Below, piece by piece: positions 1 through 8,059 of a stretch of DNA of 42,529 nucleotides. Under the pieces are notes generated by a model. It ran no database searches and was not told where the DNA came from. It was given only the letters and a program-made list of their open reading frames with translations. The translations under genes were made by a program, and so were the position numbers. The stretch is from Cerasicoccus sp. TK19100. GTDB lineage: Bacteria > Verrucomicrobiota > Verrucomicrobiia > Opitutales > Cerasicoccaceae. The stretch's first letter is position 1. Every line of letters starts with the position of its first letter. The DNA lies in contig NZ_JAPWDU010000012.1 of the NCBI RefSeq assembly GCF_027257155.1, positions 1 through 42,529 of the forward strand, given 5' to 3'.

Positions 1-1
1 C

Positions 2-52
2 ATCATCATGCTCAACGCCATCATCAAAAACCCAAACTATAAAATAGCATGA
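2..52 (+). CDS. C-terminal end of an upstream gene (partial)
   Basis: An open frame enters from the left edge and stops at TGA 50-52, encoding about 16 residues ending in NPNYKIA. The composition (Ile/Asn/Lys, no low-complexity) is compatible with a real protein end, but the fragment is too short to assign. It would lie upstream of the DeoR regulator on the same strand, so it could belong to the same sugar-catabolic locus. The alternative is that it is a chance open frame. Confidence 0.3.
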   Translation: MIMLNAIIKNPNYKIA

Positions 53-262
53 GCCAAAACAAAGACAGTTGCTCCAGCGGAGTGGCACCAAAGTGAGCCA
101 CGTGGTTGAATCAGCCTCGTGGATTGCGCAGTCAACAACCTTGCCATGGCGGCTCCAGGTTCCTTACTTAATACACCAGACACCCTTGGAAGATTCTGGC
201 AGCTTTTGGTTGATTTCGTGCATTGGCTGGGCTAGTTTCGCGAAAAATCCGAAACGCGCCCC

Positions 263-1027
263 ATGACGAATAAACAACGCCTCGACGAAATCGAGAAATT
301 CATCCGCGAGCATAAATACGCCGACCTGCACACGCTCGGGACGAAGTTCGACATCTCCCTGTCGACTGTGCGCCGTGCGCTCAACGAACTGGAGACCAAC
401 GGTGTGATCCGCCGGCACCATGGCGGTGCCAGTTTGGTGGACGAGGATTCTGCCGCCAGCGACTACGATTTTATTACGCAGGACGACCGTCAATCGGAGG
501 AAAAGCACCGTATCGCGCACAGCGTTGCCGCGAAGATTGAATCGGGGATGACGGTCATTATCGACGGCGGCACGACGAGCTATGCTGTCGCTAAGCTTTT
601 GGTGGAGAAGCGCTTGGTTGTCATTACCAATAGCCTCCCGGTCGCGGCGCTCTTTAGCGAGGTGGGCTCGTGCGAGACGATTGTCACCGGCGGCACGGTT
701 TACGCGCGGCTGGGGATTCTCTACGGGCCGACGTGCGAGCAGGCGCTTGGCCAAGTACATGCCGATATCGCCGTGTGCGGCGGAGCGGGGATCACGGCAC
801 AGGGCCTGTGGAACACCAATACCTTCATCGTCTCGTTCCAGCACCGCATGTTCGACTCGTCCGACGAGACCTTCTACGTGCTCGACAGCAGTAAGCACGA
901 CCGCCGCGCGCTGCATCTGACGACCCCCTTTAAGCCCAACCTCACCGTGGCCACCGATGCGCCGCCGCCGGACGACATTGCCCAGGCGATCACCGACAAC
1001 GGTGCCAAGCTGCTCCTGCCCAACTAA
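263..1027 (+). CDS. DeoR-family transcriptional regulator
   Basis: A 254-residue protein of normal DeoR length. Residues about 5-58 form the winged helix-turn-helix: LHTLGTKFDISLSTVRRALNE is the recognition region, followed by the NGVIRRHHGGA wing typical of the family. The rest is the ribose-5-phosphate-isomerase-like effector domain, with the DGGTTSYAVAKLL and VITNS sugar-phosphate-binding loops and the VCGGAGI segment. Such regulators normally bind a phosphorylated sugar. The gene lies 34 bp upstream of rhamnulokinase on the same strand, so it most likely controls deoxysugar (rhamnose/fucose) utilisation; the actual effector is inferred. ATG at 263 is used; no strong Shine-Dalgarno is visible. 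Confidence 0.9.
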   Translation: MTNKQRLDEIEKFIREHKYADLHTLGTKFDISLSTVRRALNELETNGVIRRHHGGASLVDEDSAASDYDFITQDDRQSEEKHRIAHSVAAKIESGMTVIIDGGTTSYAVAKLLVEKRLVVITNSLPVAALFSEVGSCETIVTGGTVYARLGILYGPTCEQALGQVHADIAVCGGAGITAQGLWNTNTFIVSFQHRMFDSSDETFYVLDSSKHDRRALHLTTPFKPNLTVATDAPPPDDIAQAITDNGAKLLLPN

Positions 1028-1061
1028 TTTCTCCCAAACCCAAACCGATTGCCCCTCAATC

Positions 1062-2474
1062 ATGAAGAAAACCCATTGCGCCGCCGTTGACCTCGGTGCC
1101 ACCAGCGGACGCGTCATCGTTGGTGCCTACACCAACGAGTCGCTCGAACTAACTGAAGTCCATCGCTTCCCGAACGCCTTTCACCGCCTCAACCAGCACG
1201 AATACTGGGATCTGGGCGGCTTCTTCAGCCACATTCAAAAGGGGCTGGTCGAGGCGAAAAAGTTGTTCCCCGATCTCGCCTCCTGCGGCGTGGACACCTG
1301 GGGTGTCGACTACGCGCTGCTCGATCGGGAAGGCCGCCTCGTGGCCCCCGTGCACGCCTATCGCGATGAGCGCACTGAGCCGATCCGCGACCGCCTGATC
1401 GCCAACGGCGAGGACAAGCAGCTCTACAACTGGACGGGGCTGCCGCCGGTAAATTACAACACCGTCATTCAACTGCACGAGTCGCTGACGGCCTTCCCGC
1501 ATCTGCGCGACGCCGTGGACCGCTGCCTGCTGCTCCCGGATTATTTCAACTATCTGCTCTCGGGCGAGATGGTCAACGAGGTCTCCATCGCCAGCACGGG
1601 CCAACTGCTCGACATCAAGTCCGGCGAGTTCTCGCAGGCGACGCTGGACTTCTTTGGCATCCCCTCGCACTGGTTCCAGGGCCCGGCCAAGGCAGGGCAA
1701 AAGCTCGGCAAGGTCCGCGACATTCCAGGCCTGGAAAACATCGACGTCATCCTCGCGCCAGGGCACGACACCTCCTGCGCCTTCGAGGCAATCCCGCGCA
1801 TCGGCAAGGACTTGTTTATCTCCGCCGGCACCTGGCTGCTCACGGGCGGGCTCACCGCACAAGCCGCCTCGGGCGATATCGCCTACGAGCTGGGGGTCTC
1901 CAACGAACGCGACGGTCAGGGCGGCTACCGCCCAAACAAAATTCTCCTCGGCCTGTGGATGCTGGAAAAGGTTATGCCGTCCTTCGACGGTCGCCCGACC
2001 AATGATGCCGAGTGGTCCGCCCTCATCGAGCTCGCGGACGACATCAGCCGCGCAGACGTCCTGATCGACACCAGCGACCGCTCGCTCTTCAACCCGGAGA
2101 ACATGAAGGACGCAATCGACGCCAACCTGACCAAGCGCGGCGGCAAGCCACCGGCTGACCTGCCCGGCTACGTGAGCCTGATTTGCGACTCCCTCGGCGC
2201 CAGCGTGGCCGACACGGTCACCAAGTTTGAGACGATGACCGGCGAGACCTTTGACAACCTGATCATTGTTGGCGGCGGTTCGAAGAACCGTTTGCTCTGC
2301 CAGCGCATTGCTGACTTTGCGGGCATCCCGGTGACGAGTTACAAGCTGGAGGGCACCACGGTGGGCAACATCGGCTACCAGCTGCTCGGCCTCGGCGTCA
2401 TCGATTCTCTGGACGAGTTCCGCCAGGTCGTCGCGCGCGACATCGCCAAGCACAGCTACCGTCCCAGCGCTTAG
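1062..2474 (+). CDS. rhaB: Rhamnulokinase (FGGY family)
   Basis: A 470-residue FGGY carbohydrate kinase. It starts AAVDLGATSGRVIVG (first phosphate-binding loop) and contains the GVDTWGVDYALLD motif, a YRDERT segment and the SLICDSLGASVADT and IIVGGGSKNRLLCQ C-terminal nucleotide-binding elements characteristic of RhaB. It phosphorylates L-rhamnulose to L-rhamnulose-1-phosphate in the cytoplasm; a fuculose-type substrate cannot be excluded by eye. The frame is open further upstream, to 957, but that part overlaps the end of the DeoR gene and reads as arginine-rich junk, so ATG 1062 is chosen. No isomerase or aldolase of the pathway is present downstream; they may lie left of the window. Confidence 0.9.
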   Translation: MKKTHCAAVDLGATSGRVIVGAYTNESLELTEVHRFPNAFHRLNQHEYWDLGGFFSHIQKGLVEAKKLFPDLASCGVDTWGVDYALLDREGRLVAPVHAYRDERTEPIRDRLIANGEDKQLYNWTGLPPVNYNTVIQLHESLTAFPHLRDAVDRCLLLPDYFNYLLSGEMVNEVSIASTGQLLDIKSGEFSQATLDFFGIPSHWFQGPAKAGQKLGKVRDIPGLENIDVILAPGHDTSCAFEAIPRIGKDLFISAGTWLLTGGLTAQAASGDIAYELGVSNERDGQGGYRPNKILLGLWMLEKVMPSFDGRPTNDAEWSALIELADDISRADVLIDTSDRSLFNPENMKDAIDANLTKRGGKPPADLPGYVSLICDSLGASVADTVTKFETMTGETFDNLIIVGGGSKNRLLCQRIADFAGIPVTSYKLEGTTVGNIGYQLLGLGVIDSLDEFRQVVARDIAKHSYRPSA

Positions 2475-2586
2475 CCGGGCGGGATTGGCTGAAATTAGCG
2501 TTGATTAGCCACGGGGCAGGGGTGATATATTATATGTTTCCTCTGGCGCGTGGCGCTTTTCTCTATCTGCTTACTTTCGTTTTTCC

Positions 2587-3471
2587 GTGGGTGTTCGTTA
2601 TAAAAAGAAGCGATCCAAGCTGCCGCTGATTCTCGCGGCGCTGGTGCTGCTGGTGTTGTTGGCCGTGGCGGCTTTGTGGTTTTCCCAGCAGTGGAAGCCC
2701 TCCACCGAAACCGTGGTTGTCGCCGAGACAGAGACCACGAATGAGGACTCCGGGGCGGATGAAGAAATTTCCTACGACGGCCCGCCGCGTAATCTGGAAG
2801 AGCTGATCGAGCGTTACGCGGCGACCCAGGGTGGCCCGGAAAAGATCAGCCAGATCAAGAGCTTGCGCTTGCGTGGCGAGATCATTCAGGGCGACCAGCC
2901 AATCGAGTTTCAGCAAATTAAGCGTCGGCCAAACATGAGCCGTGTGAGTCTGGAAACACCGTTATTCGAATTGATCACCACCACCAATGGGGACCAAGTG
3001 TGGCGGCAGTATGCTGGCCGGCCTGAGATTTTTGAAGTAACCGGCGTTGACCGCGAGCGCGTGCTCAGTGATTCGCGCATCGTTAGCCCTCTGTGGACGG
3101 AGCGCGACAATCCCGGCGCGCTCACGATGCTGTCCGACGAAATGGACGACGGTGTGCTTTATCACCGGATCAAGGTCGCGCTGCCCAACCGCCCGGAGGC
3201 CATCTACTGGCTAGACCCCGAGACCTATCTGGAGCATCAGATTACCAGCACGAACTCGGATGACAAAGAGGTCGTTACCCGCTTTGGTGACTACCGCAAG
3301 CTGGGCTGGCTGACGATTCCCTACAACATCCATTTCATCATCGACGGCGATCCCACCATGGAGATTCAGCTGGAAAAGGCGGAGATGAATATCGGCGTTT
3401 TTGAGTCCTTTTTTGACCCGCCGGAGATGACCGGAGGCGAGTGGCCGCCGAAGTCGCCCGCTGGCAGTTAA
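2587..3471 (+). CDS. Single-pass membrane-anchored protein of unknown function
   Basis: A 294-residue protein starting at GTG with a basic N-terminus (VRYKKKRSK) and one strongly hydrophobic segment at residues about 12-32, then an acidic linker and a periplasmic domain from about residue 65. The domain begins with an IERYAATQGGPEKISQIKSLRLRGEI segment and has alternating strands (FQQIKRRPNMSRV, YRKLGWLTIPYNIHF), the pattern of LolA/LolB-like or outer-membrane lipoprotein-sorting-like half-barrels. That resemblance is by eye only. The start is GTG 2587; ATG starts occur only deep inside. An AT-rich run (TATATTATAT, about 2526-2535) upstream could hold the promoter. It converges on the NUDIX gene. 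Confidence 0.75.
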   Translation: MGVRYKKKRSKLPLILAALVLLVLLAVAALWFSQQWKPSTETVVVAETETTNEDSGADEEISYDGPPRNLEELIERYAATQGGPEKISQIKSLRLRGEIIQGDQPIEFQQIKRRPNMSRVSLETPLFELITTTNGDQVWRQYAGRPEIFEVTGVDRERVLSDSRIVSPLWTERDNPGALTMLSDEMDDGVLYHRIKVALPNRPEAIYWLDPETYLEHQITSTNSDDKEVVTRFGDYRKLGWLTIPYNIHFIIDGDPTMEIQLEKAEMNIGVFESFFDPPEMTGGEWPPKSPAGS

Positions 3472-3480
3472 CCGCCAGCG
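3459..3480. terminator. Hairpin spanning the stop codon between convergent genes
   Basis: The arms CGCTGGC (3459-3465) and GCCAGCG (3474-3480) are perfectly complementary around an 8-nt loop that contains the TAA stop of the upstream gene (3469-3471). It lies 8 bp from the end of the convergent NUDIX gene. There is no T-tract on either side, so intrinsic termination is uncertain. Confidence 0.4.
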
Positions 3481-3488
3481 TCGGTGCT

Positions 3489-3992
3489 CTAATTAATGTC
3501 GCCGAGGTAGAGCGGGTCGATATGCAGGCCGCCCTCGCGAATGAACTCAATGATCTTGCGCGGGTAGAAGTTGGCTTTCGGCAGCTCGCTCATTGGGATC
3601 CACTCAATGCCGACCTGGTTGCGGTCGCCGTTGGTGCTCAGGTCGATCTCCACGCCTTCGGGCAGACGGCAGAAGAAGACCACCTCCAGTTGGTGAAAGT
3701 GCCGGTGCTTGTTGGAAAATGAGTGGTTGCGCCCAATGTATTCGCGGACGTAGGCCATGGATTCGACAATGGGCTCCACGCCAATTTCTTCGCGGCATTC
3801 GCGCATGAGAGAGGTGACCAGTGTCTCGCCGTGGCGCTGTCCGCCACCGGGCAATATGTAGAAAATCTCTTTCTCGCGAGGGCGCTTCATCTTGATTGCG
3901 AGTAGCTTGCCATCCTGGATGATCACCGCACGCGACGCGCTGCGCACGTTGCGGGAGAGAGGTGGGAAGATGTTGTCGCTGCCAGCGGCCAT
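3489..3992 (-). CDS. NUDIX hydrolase
   Basis: A 167-residue protein with a complete Nudix box at residues 50-72: G50, E56, R64-E65, E68-E69, G71-V72, matching GX5EX7REUXEEXGU. The glutamates bind the divalent metal. Such enzymes hydrolyse nucleoside diphosphates linked to another moiety; the substrate cannot be read from the motif. The segment after the box (SFSNKHRHFHQLEVVFFCRLPEG) resembles MutT/ADP-ribose-type members acting on soluble nucleotides. The gene stands alone, convergent with the preceding gene, and its upstream region carries a nested inverted repeat. Confidence 0.9.
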   Translation of the reverse strand: MAAGSDNIFPPLSRNVRSASRAVIIQDGKLLAIKMKRPREKEIFYILPGGGQRHGETLVTSLMRECREEIGVEPIVESMAYVREYIGRNHSFSNKHRHFHQLEVVFFCRLPEGVEIDLSTNGDRNQVGIEWIPMSELPKANFYPRKIIEFIREGGLHIDPLYLGDIN

Positions 3993-4058
3993 GAGGGTTA
4001 CTGTTTACCGCCGCCGCCCTGCTGGCAAGCGCGGATTGAAGTGCGTAGAACAGGAAAT

Positions 4059-4199
4059 GGTAGGGCGCAGTCCCGCTGAGCGGGACAAGCCGCTGCGGCG
4101 GAGTGGTATTTGCACAGTGTGCAAATCTATCGGTCCAGGCTTCGACATGCTCAGCCCAGGGCAGGATGCTGGCGGCTTGTCTGGAGACTGCGCCCTACC
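4059..4199. repeat. 141-bp nested inverted-repeat element
   Basis: Outer arms of 14 bp, 4059-4072 and 4186-4199, are perfect reverse complements (GGTAGGGCGCAGTC / GACTGCGCCCTACC). A second perfect 10-bp pair lies inside (4084-4093 with 4172-4181). A small hairpin CCCGCT-G-AGCGGG follows the left arm. The layout of GTAG-headed hairpins facing each other resembles a REP/BIME unit. It encloses the 65-bp dispersed repeat described separately, and no coding frame is evident. Confidence 0.7.
4108..4172 (+). repeat. 65-bp dispersed repeat, copy A
   Basis: This begins with a perfect 19-bp palindrome (ATTTGCACA-G-TGTGCAAAT, 4108-4126), followed by a segment containing CTTCGACATGCTCAG and ending GCAGGATGCTGG. 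A second copy in reverse orientation lies at 40453-40517. I count about 53 of 65 identical positions, and the palindrome differences are compensatory. Confidence 0.75.
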
Positions 4200-4220
4200 T
4201 TTAGCCAGATTGATTAGCCC

Positions 4221-4239
4221 ATTTGCGCAATGCGCAAAT
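4221..4239. repeat. Isolated 19-bp palindrome of the same family
   Basis: ATTTGCGCA-A-TGCGCAAAT is a perfect 9+1+9 palindrome differing from the copies at 4108 and 40499 only at the variable loop base and one covarying pair. Like copy A it is followed by CTAT. The remaining AT-rich stretch to about 4505 shows no other recognisable feature. Confidence 0.65.
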
Positions 4240-4505
4240 CTATGAGCTCCCACGTTTATTGATCGGGCTGATCATATGCAAATGGGAGCAACCTTTGGTG
4301 TCATTTCTGAGTCTGTATTAGAGAGGTTTGGGGTCAGGAATTAAGCTGAAGTAGGTCACGTTGTGTCAGTATTTAGCTCGAGTTATGATGCTGGACGGAT
4401 GACGCATCACATAGATCAAGGAGAACACTGTAAGGCATCGCAGCGTGGTCTAAGTAGCTCGCTAGGAATTATGTCTTTGATTATTTCTGCCTTTGAAGTA
4501 TCGGT

Positions 4506-4721
4506 GTGGGGTTTGTTATTCTTGGTGGGCAAGCGCTAATTAATGAAACTGAATCGGGATCCATGGAGATGATCGCTCGTGGGGAGTGGAATGATTTAAA
4601 TGCACATTGGTGGAATTCATTTGAGTCTAATCAGAGTGCGAGAGAAAAGATTCTTGAATACTCAAAGGAATGGACTGACATGGGGTGTGAGTTATTCTTA
4701 ATTGAGAAATATTATGGCTGA
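4506..4721 (+). CDS. Small hypothetical protein
   Basis: A 71-residue frame from GTG 4506, or 52 residues from ATG 4563, which I think is at least as likely. The product is rich in Trp and Glu (IARGEWNDLNAHWWNSFESNQ, EYSKEWTDMGCELFLIEKYYG) and reads like a compact helical cytosolic protein rather than a shadow frame. I do not recognise the family. The gene overlaps the next small ORF by 8 nt (ATGGCTGA), suggesting translational coupling. The surrounding DNA is distinctly AT-rich compared with neighbours, which suggests a recent arrival or a decaying locus. Confidence 0.45.
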   Translation: MGFVILGGQALINETESGSMEMIARGEWNDLNAHWWNSFESNQSAREKILEYSKEWTDMGCELFLIEKYYG

Positions 4722-4893
4722 AAAAGGTTTCAGCGCTACGCAACTTTTACTGTGTTCCATCCCTTTTGGGTGCATCACTATATATTTTTTTTCTACGGAT
4801 GTAGTTGCATCTAGGCCGCTCGCTTTGCCTTCGTTTACCGCCTTTATTATCTTATTTTTTGGTTTTTTGTATAAGTTTTTTAAAGGTGGATAA
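4714..4893 (+). CDS. Small two-helix membrane protein, hypothetical
   Basis: A 59-residue frame starting at ATG 4714, which overlaps the stop of the preceding ORF. Two hydrophobic stretches are visible (ATQLLLCSIPFGCITIYFF and SFTAFIILFFGFLYKFF), ending in a basic tail FKGG, so a two-pass inner-membrane peptide is likely. A GAG-rich stretch in the preceding coding sequence could act as a weak ribosome-binding site. The family is not recognised. Overlap with the upstream ORF suggests co-expression. Confidence 0.4.
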   Translation: MAEKGFSATQLLLCSIPFGCITIYFFSTDVVASRPLALPSFTAFIILFFGFLYKFFKGG

Positions 4894-4941
4894 TCGAACG
4901 AAGGCTGAAGGGGCCAAACGTAGGGATGCAACCGCAGGTTG

Positions 4942-6381
4942 CTACGCATCCAAGACGGTGCCTTCTTTGATCTCCGGCTTGGGGTCGAGGCTTTGCCAGC
5001 GGTTGACAAACGCTTCTTCGCTGTCGGCGAACTTGGGCGTGACCTCAAAGGTGAAGTGCGGCATGCCGTTTTCGTCGGTCTCGATGTTCACGCCGGCTTT
5101 CTTCGCCCACTGAGTGAACTCATACACTTGGGCGTCCTTGGAAGTTTGTGGCGAGTCGACGCCTTCCGCGTTCTTGACCGGGGCAAAATCTTCCTCGCGC
5201 GTGGTGGCGATGATGACCGGGTTTTTCGCAAAGGGCAGGGCGTCGAAAACGAACATCTCGAACTTCACGCCGTTGGGCTCTTCGGGCTTGAAAGGCTCGC
5301 CGTTGGCGTCGAGCGCGGGCACCTTTTTATCGGCGCGGTGGAAGGGCAGGGCGGCGTCGGGATTGTTGCCACCCATGCTTTCCACGAAGTCGCGGTCGAG
5401 CACGTGGATGGCGATGGAGCCGGCGATGTAGCGCAGCTCGCCACTGTCGGTAGTCTGCTCAACGAGTTCGTCGGGCATGTCGCTGTATTCGACGACGACG
5501 GTTTTGCCGCGCTGCGTGCAGAAGTGGCCAACCTTTTCCTTTGGGTAAGCCTTGGGCAGCATCTTGGAGGACATCTCGCTTTGCGCGTCGAGGTGGAAGC
5601 CGATCAGTGCCGGATCGAGGAACTTCACGAGCGGATTATCCACTTGAAAATACGAAATAATGTCGATGCCGGCGGCCTTCATTTTCTCGACCGAGCCGCT
5701 GCGAACCAGCGCGCGGAGCGAGCCGCCGTGGCCGTCCGGGCTCATCGCGATCTCGCTCTTGCCAGAGAGGATGATTTTGCCTTCGAGGTCGACGGCGGGC
5801 ATCAGCCCCTGCTTGAAGAAGTGCACGGTGTCCGCGCCCAGGCCGAAAAAGTCGTTCTCTTTAAAGAAAGCTTCGGTGGCTTCGTGGTTGAGGTTGCTCG
5901 TCATCAGGAACCACGGGATCGTGGCACCGTAGCGCGTGCGGGCGGCGACGATCTTTTCCGCGAAGATCTGAAACAGCGTTGCCTGGCGAACCGGGGAAAC
6001 CGGGAAGGTACCCTTGGGGCCGTCGTAGCCGAGGCGCGTGCCTTGGCCGCCAGCTACCGTGAACGCCGCCACGCGGCCGGCCTTCAGCGCTTCCTCGCCC
6101 TTGGTGCGCGCGTCGAGCCAGGCTTGCTGATCGCCACCGCTTTCGGGGCGGGGGATGTAGGGTGCCGGTTCGAGGTCGCTGAGGTCGACGCTATGGGCGT
6201 CGCTGTCGCCGAGCACGAGGGTCTCGTTGAGGCGGTCGATTTCGGCAAGGTCGATTTGCTCGGCCTGCTCGATAAGGGAGCTTTTGGCGGCGTCGTCCAG
6301 CTCATCCCAGTATTGGAAAACCTGGCCCTGGCCAGCCTGCTTGAAAGAGTTAATGAGGGTCTCGGTGGTAGCGGAGTTCAT
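4942..6381 (-). CDS. UTP-dependent sugar-1-phosphate uridylyltransferase (UAP/UDPGP type)
   Basis: About 479 residues of the eukaryotic-like UDPGP/UAP1 family. The nucleotide-binding signature VAGGQGTRLGYDGPKGTFPVSP lies near residues 110-130, followed by FLMTSNLNHEATEAFF, SPDGHGGSLRAL and YFQVDNPLVKFLDP, which line the UDP-sugar pocket. It makes UDP-GlcNAc or UDP-glucose from the sugar-1-phosphate and UTP in the cytoplasm; the substrate choice is inferred, and the PDGHGG motif favours UAP-type enzymes. The frame opens with a GTG three codons earlier (6390); ATG 6381 is preferred. It stands 84 bp from the next gene on the same strand. Confidence 0.85.
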   Translation of the reverse strand: MNSATTETLINSFKQAGQGQVFQYWDELDDAAKSSLIEQAEQIDLAEIDRLNETLVLGDSDAHSVDLSDLEPAPYIPRPESGGDQQAWLDARTKGEEALKAGRVAAFTVAGGQGTRLGYDGPKGTFPVSPVRQATLFQIFAEKIVAARTRYGATIPWFLMTSNLNHEATEAFFKENDFFGLGADTVHFFKQGLMPAVDLEGKIILSGKSEIAMSPDGHGGSLRALVRSGSVEKMKAAGIDIISYFQVDNPLVKFLDPALIGFHLDAQSEMSSKMLPKAYPKEKVGHFCTQRGKTVVVEYSDMPDELVEQTTDSGELRYIAGSIAIHVLDRDFVESMGGNNPDAALPFHRADKKVPALDANGEPFKPEEPNGVKFEMFVFDALPFAKNPVIIATTREEDFAPVKNAEGVDSPQTSKDAQVYEFTQWAKKAGVNIETDENGMPHFTFEVTPKFADSEEAFVNRWQSLDPKPEIKEGTVLDA

Positions 6382-6465
6382 GAAATCCACGCTAAAGAAC
6401 CACCCGCGCTCAGGGCAAGCGCAAGGTAGCGAAATAAGTAGTCCTACAGAGTGACAATTCTGCCG

Positions 6466-7161
6466 CTAAAACTCCACCGCGTCTCCACATTCGAGAATAC
6501 TGACTGCGACGCCGGTGGCGCTGGTTGCTTTGTCGGCGAAGGCTTCGGGGTCTTGGTCGATCATGCCGGGGAAGGTGTTGTAGTGGATCGGCACGACGTA
6601 GCGCGGGCGCAGGAACTCGATGGCTTTCACGGCGTCATCCGGGCCCATGGTAAAGCGGTCGCCAATGGGGAGCAGTGCCAGCTCGATGTCGTGCATGTCG
6701 CCAAGCAGCTTCATGTCGCCGAAGAGGCCGGTGTCGCCCGCGTGGTAGAAGCTGGTCTTGCCGGAGGTGACGATGATGCCCGCCGGTTGGCCCATGTAAA
6801 TCGGGACGCCGTTTTCGTCGGGCGTGCTGGAGCTGTGGTAGGCGAAGGTAAATTTCACGCGGCCAAAGGGCAGGTCGATCCCGCCGCCGGGGTTGACGGG
6901 TTCCACCTTCACGCCGTGCTTGGCGTTGAGGTAGCTGGCGAGCTCGAAATTGGCGAGGATGGGCGCGTCGTTGGCGAGGGCGATTTCCACTGCGTCGCCC
7001 ACGTGGTCCTGGTGGGCGTGGGTCAGCAGGATGTAGTCGCATTGGACGTCAGCGGGAGCGACGTTGCATTTTTCGTTTCCCGACAGGAACGGATCGAACA
7101 GGAGTTTGGCGCCGTCCACCTCGAGGAGGCACGCAGCATGGCCTAGGTATTGAAGTTTCAT
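6466..7161 (-). CDS. UPF0173-type metal-dependent hydrolase (metallo-beta-lactamase fold)
   Basis: A 231-residue MBL-fold protein. It starts MKLQYLGHAACLLEVDGAKLLFDPF, typical of the UPF0173/YtkL group, carries the metal-binding THAHQDHVGD motif and continues with YHAGDTGLFGDM and the terminal VPIHYNTFP metal ligand region. It is a soluble hydrolase whose natural substrate is not established for the family. The frame extends six codons further to a GTG, but the conserved beginning is at ATG 7161. It is upstream of, and in the same direction as, the UDP-sugar pyrophosphorylase. Confidence 0.88.
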   Translation of the reverse strand: MKLQYLGHAACLLEVDGAKLLFDPFLSGNEKCNVAPADVQCDYILLTHAHQDHVGDAVEIALANDAPILANFELASYLNAKHGVKVEPVNPGGGIDLPFGRVKFTFAYHSSSTPDENGVPIYMGQPAGIIVTSGKTSFYHAGDTGLFGDMKLLGDMHDIELALLPIGDRFTMGPDDAVKAIEFLRPRYVVPIHYNTFPGMIDQDPEAFADKATSATGVAVSILECGDAVEF

Positions 7162-7273
7162 CGCATGGCGGTGTATCACGGAAAAAGCCGGTCGGCAATC
7201 TTGGATTAATTGTGTTTATTAAAACGCCCGTTTTGAATTGATTTGAGGGGAACGATTCCTACGATGGGGTCCA

Positions 7274-7861
7274 ATGGCAGCGGTAAACTCCACGATGCTT
7301 CCCTTGGGCACACCAGCCCCCGAATTTGCGTTACCTGACGCAAACGGCAATACCGTGTCGCTGGGGCAGTTCGACGGAGCTTCGGCTTACCTGATTGCGT
7401 TTATCTGCAACCATTGTCCGTATGTGTTCCACATCCGCCGCGACTTCGCGCGCCTGGCCGAGGAATACCAACAGCGCGGCGTCGCCGTGATCGCCATCAA
7501 CGCCAACGATGTAGACCAATACCCGGACGACAGCCCGGAGAAAATGAAGTCCCAGATCTTTGAGGCGGGCTACACCTTTCCCTATTTGTTCGACGAAGCG
7601 CAAACGGTGGCCAAGGCCTACCGTGCCGCTTGCACGCCGGACTTCTACGTCTTCGATCGCGACCGTTACCTGTGCTATCGCGGCCAGTTCGACGACTCCC
7701 GCCCGGGCAACGGCGTCTCCGTGACCGGCAGCGATGTCAGTGCCGCGCTAGATGCCACGCTCGAAGGCGAACGCATCCTCGACGACGTGCAAAAGCCCTC
7801 CATCGGCTGCAACATCAAGTGGAAGCCCGGCAACGAGCCAGACTATTACGCGAACGCTTAG
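7274..7861 (+). CDS. Thioredoxin-like (AhpC/TSA-type) redox protein
   Basis: A 195-residue thioredoxin-fold protein with the N-terminal LGTPAPEFALPDANGNTVSLGQF peroxiredoxin-like strand and an active-site-like CNHC (residues 45-48) in FICNHCPYVFH. The TPDFYVFD cis-proline segment and CYRGQFDDSRPGN match a widespread subfamily annotated as thioredoxin-family or resolvase-like peroxiredoxin relatives. It has no signal peptide, so it is cytoplasmic. Role inferred: thiol redox or peroxide handling. It ends before an inverted-repeat region and is convergent with the histidine kinase gene. Confidence 0.85.
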   Translation: MAAVNSTMLPLGTPAPEFALPDANGNTVSLGQFDGASAYLIAFICNHCPYVFHIRRDFARLAEEYQQRGVAVIAINANDVDQYPDDSPEKMKSQIFEAGYTFPYLFDEAQTVAKAYRAACTPDFYVFDRDRYLCYRGQFDDSRPGNGVSVTGSDVSAALDATLEGERILDDVQKPSIGCNIKWKPGNEPDYYANA

Positions 7862-7885
7862 CTGCCTCGATTGAGCAGGTAAATG

Positions 7886-8029
7886 GGTGGCGGCCGATAT
7901 CCTTATCGGCCACAATGTAGGCAAGGAGTCATGATTGGCTGAGGGCCTAAATTCGCGAATATGGTTTAGCGCGGACTCATCCCATCTTTTCTTTAGGGGC
8001 TCTGGCCGATAAGGATATCGGCCGCCACC
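7886..8029. repeat. 27-bp perfect inverted repeat pair between convergent genes
   Basis: The left arm 7886-7912 and right arm 8003-8029 are exact reverse complements over 27 bp, separated by 90 bp. Each arm is itself a hairpin (GGCCGATA-TCCT-TATCGGCC). This resembles paired REP sequences (BIME). It lies between the ends of two convergent genes and could also act as a bidirectional transcription or exonuclease barrier; that role is inferred. Confidence 0.8.
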
Positions 8030-8059
8030 TTTTTCCGCAAAGGAATGCCCCGATGCCCC

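Noticed and set aside
957-1061. N-terminal extension of rhamnulokinase
   Set aside because: It overlaps the DeoR gene and is arginine-rich; the conserved kinase start is at ATG 1062.
1149-2453. 434-codon frame antisense to rhamnulokinase
   Set aside because: The sense strand has full FGGY kinase motifs; the antisense product has no recognisable motif.
2521-2586. Strong sigma-70 promoter before the membrane-anchored unknown gene
   Set aside because: TATATT/TATTAT is present, but the best -35 (TTGATT) is 19 bp away; too weak to list as a feature.
4108-4239. Riboswitch or structured RNA leader
   Set aside because: The palindromes are symmetric, occur in both orientations and are not at a fixed distance from a gene start; a dispersed repeat explains them better.
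4939-6429. Long open frame of 496 codons on the + strand
   Set aside because: It is antisense to the UDP-sugar pyrophosphorylase, whose motifs are intact; the frame reads as Val/Gly/Glu-rich shadow sequence of a GC-rich gene.
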